DNA of 64,000 bases from Isoetes taiwanensis (lineage: Eukaryota > Streptophyta > Lycopodiopsida > Isoetales > Isoetaceae), in assembly GCA_021234155.1 (NCBI GenBank), contig JAJEKV010000040.1:6039278-6103277 (forward strand), read 5' to 3'. Each line of letters begins with the position of its first letter. The first letter of the stretch is position 1. Of the stretch, positions 56,101 to 64,000 are shown piece by piece. Made by a program: the position numbers and the translations under genes. The notes under the pieces are model-generated. The model was not told where the DNA came from, searched no databases, and saw only the letters and a program-made list of their open reading frames with translations.

Positions 56101-57811
56101 TGGGCAGCCACTCTTGAAACTGGCTAGGGAGAGGCTCGCCTGGGCAACCGTGCATAAGAGTGTGGGATTTAGTATCCGGAATGGCTTCAGCAGGAAATGG
56201 GCTCTGGTCGTTGTCTCAATATTCTTCTGAATCTCTCTTCCCATCCGGTGAAGTCCCCGAAGAAGATCTGCAGAGGTAACATGCTACCCGTTTGAAATTT
56301 CTTCTTGAGCCCGGTGAAGTCCGAGAAAGCGACCGCGTTCCTGCTTCGATCACCGCTTCTCTTATCTCGTTTCCCCTTCAGGCTTCTTTACTTCTCTTCT
56401 CAAAGTCCTCGGAGGTCAAAACTTGCTTTGTGAGATTGGTTGAGGCCCCGCTATGATGAAGCCCGGGAAGAATAAAGGATGTGAAGAATATGTTCACGTA
56501 AAACGAGGGTTTTGGTTTTCTTTGTCTTCTTGGATGGCTTGCCACCATTCCGACCTTAAATTCTCCTCCAAACAAATTAATCCGGGTTTTGTGTTGATGC
56601 TAAGTTTATTATTAAATGATTTTTCCAAAATCTTTGAGACGCCCGTGTCGTGAGTCCTCTAGACATTTGCCTTTCCTTCAAAAACTTTACATAAACCCTA
56701 TTACCTTTTCCCCGTAAATTATTTCAGTGTCAGGTTGATTCTTTCAGTTCGCATAAGTAGCAAGTGTGTTAAGATCTATAGGTATGCAATGTTGTGGATT
56801 TGAAAGAAATGTGATTGATAGTATGGTGATTAGTCCATGTTTGTTTCTAGATCTTTGGAGTATCCAAGCTCGGGTTAAAGAGGCCATTTCACGATATACT
56901 TAAACCCAAAGCTTTGGTCTAGAACACATTACATGGTTCGTGGAAAGTCCTCTTTATCTTTGATGGATTTTTGTCAAAACAAAAGCATTACTCCAGATGG
57001 CTTTTTTGGATTATCTAGATTTTTGGATATCACTCAAGAATATTATTTAGAAACACCAAAGAAGAGGAGTATGAACCTAAGATTACCAATGAAGAAATAT
57101 CTCAATCGAGGATTTTGTTGCTTGTTTCGCCAGAAAGTTTATTGAGGTATTCTTAAGAATAAAGTGCAGTAGAGGTTATAAGCTAATCGGTTCATCTTAT
57201 CATTATCGTGGATCGTGGGATGCGGATCTCGATTCACTTTTTGCTTTTATTGAACAAGGCAATGATGTAGGTGGTGCAATGATGCTATTCAAATGCTACT
57301 TGGGCTTTTATGTCGGGACTTTCTTTTCGAACTTCCTTTGCCTTTTGCAAAATTGGTGGCATTCATCCGTTTGTTGGAATGCATTTAAGAGGCAAAGTTA
57401 TTGTTCCCATTTATCTCAAATGATTTATCCGATCCACCATGTTATTACGTCATCATTACTTAAGTATCTTCACATGTCAAGAAAATCTCTAAAGCAAAGA
57501 AGGCCAGAGAGTAAGGAATAAGAGAATGCTTGAAATTTTTAATTGATCAAGGACTTGATACCACAAAGCGATGTCAATGGAGTTACATAGCCCGTTTATT
57601 AAAATTGCTTCCCCACCCACCCCCTTTGTTAATGTATGGCCGTATGAGGACCTCTGTAACCACTAGTGCGGCTTGGACATTATCGCGAGTATGTCGACCT
57701 TACATTATAGGCATCGGGACACATGTTTGCAGGCCCGTGTTGGTGCGCTGGGCTCTATTCTTTGTCGTTATGTTCCACATTCTATTAAACATTAAAATTT
57801 ATTATTCCTGA
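56100..57811 (+). other. Unrecognised coding-like region, interrupted
   Basis: At 56,180 an ATG opens MASAGNGLWSLSQYSSESLF and continues to a possible GT donor (AGAG|GTAACA, about 56,276). Further on, plus-strand frames read YHYRGSWDADLDSLFAFIEQ (about 57,200) and FLIDQGLDTTKRCQWSYIAR (about 57,535) with frame changes between them. This could be a broken gene or a retrocopy; I do not recognise the family. Evidence is limited to open frames and amino-acid-like composition. Confidence 0.3.
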
Positions 57812-60545
57812 CCTCTATATGTTTTAAGGTGGACAACAATAAAACAAAGGTTAATACAAACAATCATTCAAAGAATTATCATTTTTTCCTATTTAGGTTT
57901 ATTTGTTGCATCATGTGATAGACTACCGGCACGTCATGGTGTTAGCAACAATGAAAATAAAGATGCATGGGCTAGGTAGGAGGAAAAGCATCTAGACAAA
58001 ATGGAGCTAGTCAAATATTAAACATGACCACTATGAAATAGAAATACCGAGAAAAATAGAGAAATATACTATACGAAATAGAGAATTCGACACTTGACTT
58101 TTCACTATAGCCCTAGCTCTACCATTGCTGGCATGAGAAGCAATTTACATCTCAAGTTTCACATCATAAGTTGAGCAGGGACCCCAAGTCAGTAGACGGA
58201 ATTCAAATGAAGAGAAGAAATGCAAAAACTAGATTGTTGCTTTATTTTCATAATGAATCATATAAACTTGATATCAACACCATGTTGATTGAACATGCCT
58301 GAACAGTAAGCCACTGCCCTGTGATTTTACTAGTAAGGAATGCGAATGAGTTTATGTTGTTCATTTGTTTTTAGTGGACAAAATTGACATTGGTTTCATT
58401 GATTTTGTTTTTTTTTTATTGAAGGATGGTATTATATTTATGTTTAGAAAAGAGAACAAAATTGACTACTTATATGGGGAGTGTCCACCCGGGTTAGCCC
58501 TCATACTTGAAGGCTTTTTTTAAAAAAAAACTAGATAAACCATTACCAAGGCAGAAAGTGCCATATGGTTTCATTGATTTTGGAATGATGCATTTTCTTA
58601 ATGAACTTCATGATCAGATTTTGTAAGTCTGATGACAATTAGGAGTTCAAATAAAGATAGTGGTATGGACCACCCATTTGGTAATAGGCAATGTGGATCT
58701 GCAACTTTCTATATGTTATATATCAGGTAAATTAAAATTGGCAGCAAGTTTGCAAAGTGTGGATCGTACACACATTTGAGATATCAGAAAAGGGTCTGAG
58801 ACTGATGCTCCTTTTGTCAATCTTCAAGAAATTCAAACTGTTGCTTAAGCTTTCAATCAGTCGTCTGGCATTGTTGAAGTGTACAAAGCATGTTGTCTGA
58901 TGTAGTTATTATGCCTCTGTTGTTGGATTCGCAAGTTCTCCAAGAGGAGTCCGCAGCTTATAATGTTGGGCAAGGTAAGTTCATTTATCAAATCATTTTT
59001 ACTGAGATTTCTTAGAAGGGTGAGGTTTTTTTAGCATGTCTTGATGTCAATAATGTGGTGGAAATTAGAATTGTGCTAGATCCTTGTTTTGAGGAAACAA
59101 AATGATAGAGACCCTATTATGGAGCCATATTTCTAGAAAGTTTGATTTGCAGGCTACCCATGCTTACAGGAGTATTCACACATCTTTTGGTCAATTGTTA
59201 TATAGCCACAATTTGGTGTTGCACATCCCTATGCTATTATAAGCAAATGGAAATACCGAAATAATCGTGTCGGGACAAAAAATGTTCCATTGGCATCACC
59301 TTGCCCGATTTGTATGTCCGACAGCATGTCTCCAACGAGGGGCAATCAAGTCTTTTAGTTATTTTTCCTCCACGATGTAAGCTCCATTTTCTCCCTAACT
59401 CTATACGTGGATTTAGTAACTGGGCTATTTGCTTTCGACAAATTGTAGATAAGAATGATATACTTAAAATTTTATAGGTCTTTGTGAAACTCATTGAAGT
59501 TTTAAGTTTACCTTAGGCACTCTTACCTTGATCACTTAGCATACAATCTTAGCTTGGGAATACATCTCAACTGCATGTCTTTTCAATTTAACAATTCACT
59601 TCATATTACTTGCTAAACAAGGAAACCTTAGTATAGTAGGAATTCTTGACTCATATTACTGGATCAAATGCATTTCCGTTATTAACAAGACGTATTAACT
59701 TTAGTTAAAAGCATCAAGTTAGCTACAAATTTTACATTCTAAAACACCATATCAACAAGTTTATAGACCTCTCACGCTTTTGAATATGATGAATACAACT
59801 TTCGCTTTGATAGAATGATAGTGATACAACCGATGGGAATGATATAACTTTTGAATGCACCTTTTAATTTTGATGGCTCAAAACCTAGGAGCATCAAACC
59901 TTCAAGGGTTTCTTACTCTAGAAAGTGCAAAGATAAACCATACATACTCAAAACCCCTTAAAAGATCGGTTTCTACTTTGTCAAGGGTCATGCCCCTCGC
60001 ATATATGAACAACAAAGCCCCATGACTAGAAGGAGCAAGGGCACTTCACATTAAAGATTAGATCTGGTTTCAAGATCAACACCAACATTAACTTCAATAT
60101 TGCCAAAGCATGTAAATGTATTCATTATTGAACTAAAAATGAACATAGTAGGAAAGTCGGGCTTTACAATTTTGGTTTTATGGCATTTCTACAATAAGGG
60201 CATTTGCTCTCTAAATGTAATGGACTTTTTCATTATTGTTCCATGAACACATTTGATGTAAACAAAGTTGGTGGACCGGCCTTGCACATAAGGTTAGTTT
60301 TTCTTTTCTAATGAAATTGATACATTGCATTGTGATGCCATATAAGCTTGTATTTTATCAAAAACAAGGCATTTAAAATATCATAGTAGGGAACATATAA
60401 ATCTTTTGATAGTAACAAGTTAAAATATAGATTGCTTGCCCACACACAATCTGAGAGTAAGCAATATTAATCTCAAAACTTGGAAAACATAACCATAAAA
60501 TCACACTTCGGCGCCACCGAGGGCAAACCATCGTGCAAAGACCTT
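57812..60545. other. No gene recognised
   Basis: AT-rich intergenic sequence with occasional short open frames (for example 59,237-59,494 minus) but no domain, repeat array or RNA gene that I can support. Confidence 0.45.
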
Positions 60546-61921
60546 GTTTTTTTTGAAGGACATTAGACTTTATTAATAACACTATATAATACATAATACA
60601 ATGCAGAGACAGGAATAAAAAATTCAAATGGACAATCGTGATCCAACAACTAGAGGGGCACCCATCTACATGACAATATAATGCGTTCACACTATTTTCC
60701 TCTCATACAAAGAGAATAATAATATATAATCATATTTTAAAAAGTTACTTTAACCGTGTCGAACTTCCACATCCATAGAATCATTAATAAAGAATTTGAT
60801 CCGGGCATCCCCGGTGTCTCAATGCCATTGAATCGTGAGATCCCCTGTAACAATCGTACTTCGGATATTGGAGCTACTGAGTGAACTAACGTAGATTGAG
60901 GAGCCGAAATTTTGCGACGTGCAAGTTTCTTCAGCGTGGAGTAGACCATCCTTCTTCCAATAATTTTTGCTTTCCGAGCAATGTCCTCAAGACGGTGAGT
61001 GTTGATCCTCATTAAGAGGGTCTCATCGATATAGACTCGAGACAGAGATGCAATAGAAGAAGGCGATAGTGCAAAAATAGCTAAAGAAGAAGGCACGTGG
61101 GTCGCGGTTCTTGGGCGATTAACTAGTGCAAAGGTAGATGAGGAAGAAGATGATACAACCGACATTCAAAGTGAAGTGGATGCTATGTGACATGGGATAG
61201 GAGCGATTGGGAGGTAGAGAAAAGTATGCTGGACCTATACGTGGCGAAAGCCTCAATATTGGGAAACATCTTGGCAAAGCTTCGGTCCATTAAGCGTAGT
61301 TTGTTTGTATTTGAAAAAAAGTGGGCCATTTTTTACCACTACTGACTGAGGAATAGAAACACAAGTAGAAAGAGATACACAAATTCGATGTACACAAATT
61401 CGAGGACCATTAACAATAGAATGGGCAAGATGCATACCCAATCCATTGGCAATTGTAATCATAAAATCAGACACTTGCAGTTCTAGTGGAAAATCCTCTA
61501 AGGCAAGCCAACAAGACATGTGCAATGCACCAGACTTACTTGGCAAGAATCCAGGAGAATAAACCTAATATAGAAGATAATGTCCCCAAAGAGGATCAAC
61601 ACCACGCTCCACAAGCCTGTCAACTGCAAGTGAAGAGTCAAACATGACTGGGAAGAAATTATTATCTTTATCCAAAACCTTTAGAGACGCATAATGAGGG
61701 AGACCCAGTCTCTGAAGGTGATATTTTAGCCAGCAGCCAGAATCCAACTCTCCTGAGATCCAAAAACTGTCCAGCGAAATGGAAAACAACTGCATGAGAC
61801 ACAAGGTTCTGAACACTCTGCACATGACTAGTTGATGAGGAAGGGAAGCAACTCCCACTAAGGAAGTTCCTTGAATCTGAAATCTGATAAGCTCATAATA
61901 AGGATAGTCATTTTGATCCAC
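60546..61921 (-). mobile_element. LINE ORF1 fragment without ORF2
   Basis: On the minus strand, 61,921-61,253 encodes the DUF4283-like core in two frames (WLKYHLQRLGLPHYASLKVL, LLYQVYSPGF, AHSIVNGPRICV), matching ORF1 at 4,150-4,700. A further open frame (61,165-60,737) follows, then a TTCAAAAAAAA end at about 60,546-60,556. ORF2 is absent between ORF1 and this A-tail, so this is an internally deleted or ORF1-only derivative. Confidence 0.75.
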
Positions 61922-61940
61922 ACCAAATAAAAGAGGTTCT

Positions 61941-62098
61941 TAAACACCACAAAGATGCAACATTAGCATTGCAAATATTCATATGTACAAAAAAGGAGGC
62001 ATTTAAACATCACAAAGATGCAACATTAGCATTGCAGATTTTCATATGTACAAAAAAGGAGGCTTTTAAACATCACAAAGATCCAACATTAGCATTGT
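61941..62098. repeat. 63-bp tandem repeat, 2.5 copies
   Basis: Units start TAAACACCACAAAGATGCAA at 61,941 and recur at 62,004 and 62,067. Each contains CAACATTAGCATTG, and the first two contain TTCATATGTACAAAAAAGGA. The units are highly similar. There are no unique spacers, so it is not CRISPR-like. Confidence 0.93.
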
Positions 62099-62764
62099 TT
62101 CAAAAAAGCAGCAAGGGGAGGATTATGAGCAAATGATGGCTGCTCCAATCATTCTGGAATATGCTACTGGTGGTTTGCCATGGGATTCCCTGGGCAGGAG
62201 ACTAGGGAGGCACGGGCATTGTGGGAATGAAGCCCATTGCAAGAAGGGATGAGGTTCAGCAGGCCGATCTTCTTTTCTTATTGCTTGGAAGAAGGTTCTA
62301 CCTATAGTACTACAGTAATGGAATCAGACCGAGTTAATGCGTATGAGCCTCGCCTTGGATGCTGGGATATTCTTCGGAGAATGCTTCAAGTGGTTCCTTC
62401 TTACTAAGATCTCTAGATGGCCATTCTAGAATGGGAAGTAGCAGCCTGAACCTTGCTCTTGATCATGGGCGATTGAGACAAGATTAACTTGTATCTGGTG
62501 ACCAGGTGCTTAAAATTTCTTATCGCCTTTGTAATAAGGTCTTAGACCGTTTTTTATTAAAATTTAGCCTAGGAACTGAGCCCTTCTCTCCTATAGTATC
62601 CTATGGAGAAGAAGTTGAGAGAGGCTCTAAGTACTGGGTCTAGAGTCTGGACTGCTATTCATGGATTCGAGAAGTGATAGCACCTCTGGACTCACTGTAT
62701 GTGTAAACACTCTTATCCTTTGAATACAATACAGATCATTCTTGCCTTCAAAAAAAAAAAAAAA
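62099..62764 (+). mobile_element. Retroposon 3' region with poly(A)
   Basis: A non-coding plus-strand stretch ends ATACAGATCATTCTTGCCTT then C and 15 A residues (62,750-62,764). The CCTTCA-A(n) end resembles the reverse-oriented end at 60,546. Its 5' limit is unclear. Confidence 0.5.
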
Positions 62765-63915
62765 GGCAGCATGGCTTCATACATGTACAATATGCTTTGG
62801 CATTTTGAAACGCGCAAGGAACTTTGAATAACAGAATGACGTCTCAATTACATGCAGAAATCTAAAATCAATTGTCAATGATGTTCAGCAATAATAAAAC
62901 ACTACAGAATGCAAGGGATGTTTATATGGTTTTAAGTATTGATAGCCGCCATTAAAAAAATGTGTTGTGATTTCCAATATTTAAAAATCTTAATGGTGTT
63001 AAACACAACAAAAAAAAATAGCGAAAAATAAAGTAAATAGTATACAAATGTCAATAGATTGTCAACTTATGTCAATGACAAAGCAACTTCCATCTACAAA
63101 GCAACTTCAATCTCAAAAGTGTAATTCACTTGTCTTTAATTTAAGACAAGGCAATTATGGCTTTAAAATTAGCAAAAACATCAAGATCATCAAGATTTCT
63201 ATGGTAAAGGGTCCAAAAAGATGCTCTATCTCATTGTTTGGTTGATGCAAATAACATCTTCAAATTACACAATAATATATTTATGTCATCATGCAGTTTG
63301 ACCCTTCACTGTCAATGAAGAGCGAGCATCTCTCTCATCAGTTACTTCCTTGATTTTCTTGATTTCTTGTGGTGAAGATGTAAAAACTATCATATCAAAT
63401 CTTAGATGATTTACCATGTCAAACTGGCTTGGTCAATCTGCAGAATAGCTATTGCAATAGTTAGGCTCAGTTTCTCAAAAAACTTTCATTAACTAGCAAT
63501 ACAAAGTGAATGAACCTTAGCTGCAAATATGGTAGAATTTTTCTTTCAGTACTATATGTGCCCTAACAACAGACAACTTTCCTTTACATAGGAAGTTATT
63601 GTATATGGTATTTTTGTTGATTCCAGGCACTATGCTTCTTGGTCCATCATAGAATTCAGCTCTTAAAGAAAAGACAGGATAGAAACTTACTTCAACATCC
63701 AACTTCCCATACAAAACTTAGAAAGATCATGTCAATGTTTTGAATTTATGTGCTCCACAATTATGGCTATACAACTTTTTTCTAGCGTCTGTAATTATAC
63801 TATACTATTTCCCATGCGTGCCTAAAGTTATTCCTTTATCTTGAACGGTATAATTTAAATGCCTTGGTTTTTCTCGCCTTTTTGCATACAGGCGGGAATT
63901 TTTTTATCCCCTTTT
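62765..63915. other. No gene recognised
   Basis: AT-rich, with scattered short open frames on both strands (63,048-63,245 plus; 63,517-63,714 minus) that have no recognisable domain. Confidence 0.4.
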
Positions 63916-64000
63916 TCTTTTTCTTTTTTTTTTTTTTTTTTGCGTACGCGGTTTTACTGTTTTGCGTACGCGAAAAAACTTTCACGTATGCGAAACATTG
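63916..64000. repeat. T-tract followed by GCGTACGCG repeats at the window edge
   Basis: After a C/T-rich run ending in about 19 T, GCGTACGCG occurs twice (about 63,942 and 63,964) and ACGTATGCG once (about 63,983), 19-22 bp apart. This may be the start of a longer array that continues past the window. Confidence 0.6.

Noticed and set aside
61941-62098. CRISPR-like repeat array
   Set aside because: The repeats are contiguous with no unique spacers, and the genome is a plant nuclear one.

Overview
This window is nuclear DNA from a land plant with a large, transposon-rich genome. Evidence: spliceosomal GT-AG introns from under 80 bp to about 10 kb, a plant-type leucine-rich-repeat/malectin receptor-like kinase, plant L1-type LINEs with a DUF4283-like ORF1, and many non-autonomous DNA elements. 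A fern, lycophyte or gymnosperm would fit the intron size and the LINE mix, but the sequence alone does not settle the lineage. I found no tRNA, rRNA, organellar or bacterial features.

The core is a head-to-head pair of paralogous receptor-like kinase genes. The plus-strand gene (32,941-55,344) can be assembled from sequence into 23 exons and an uninterrupted 984-residue receptor: signal peptide, LRR ectodomain with one 24-residue repeat per 72-nt phase-2 exon, malectin domain, transmembrane helix and RD-type kinase. The minus-strand gene (31,956 down to 11,124) has the same exon plan for signal peptide, LRRs and the first malectin exon. One of its exons lacks a GT donor, and no second malectin exon, membrane helix or kinase follows within the window. 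The two start codons are 984 bp apart and share one intergenic region.

Almost everything else is repeat sequence in the introns or outside the genes. 1-3,030: small tandem repeats and a MITE. 3,031-9,304: a nearly full-length but frameshifted LINE with a poly(A) tail. 11,125-31,069: large introns of the minus gene filled with degenerate LINE pieces, a tandem GATCCTACGG-type repeat, a 10-bp TTCTAGAATG-type satellite, a strong hairpin and a foldback element. 31,957-32,940: shared divergent promoter. 35,139-40,032 and 40,242-49,787: two giant introns of the plus gene with a second copy of the same composite satellite, a 736-bp Mutator-like MITE with exact 9-bp target duplication, a second MITE, an unidentified 450-bp insertion with 17-bp direct repeats, a truncated LINE and a GC-rich LINE of about 5.4 kb. 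50,809-53,160: another LINE in intron 17. 55,345-64,000: mostly unrecognised sequence plus a LINE ORF1 fragment and retroposon tails.

The strongest unusual signals are: (1) a 10-bp satellite whose unit is a perfect heat-shock element, found in introns of both paralogues; (2) a 59-bp tandem duplication across a splice acceptor that would break the receptor unless the second copy of the acceptor is used; (3) a receptor pair in which one member appears to be losing its signalling half; and (4) LINE 3' ends that finish in different short tandem repeats, one of which seems to have expanded into a GATA microsatellite beside a splice donor.
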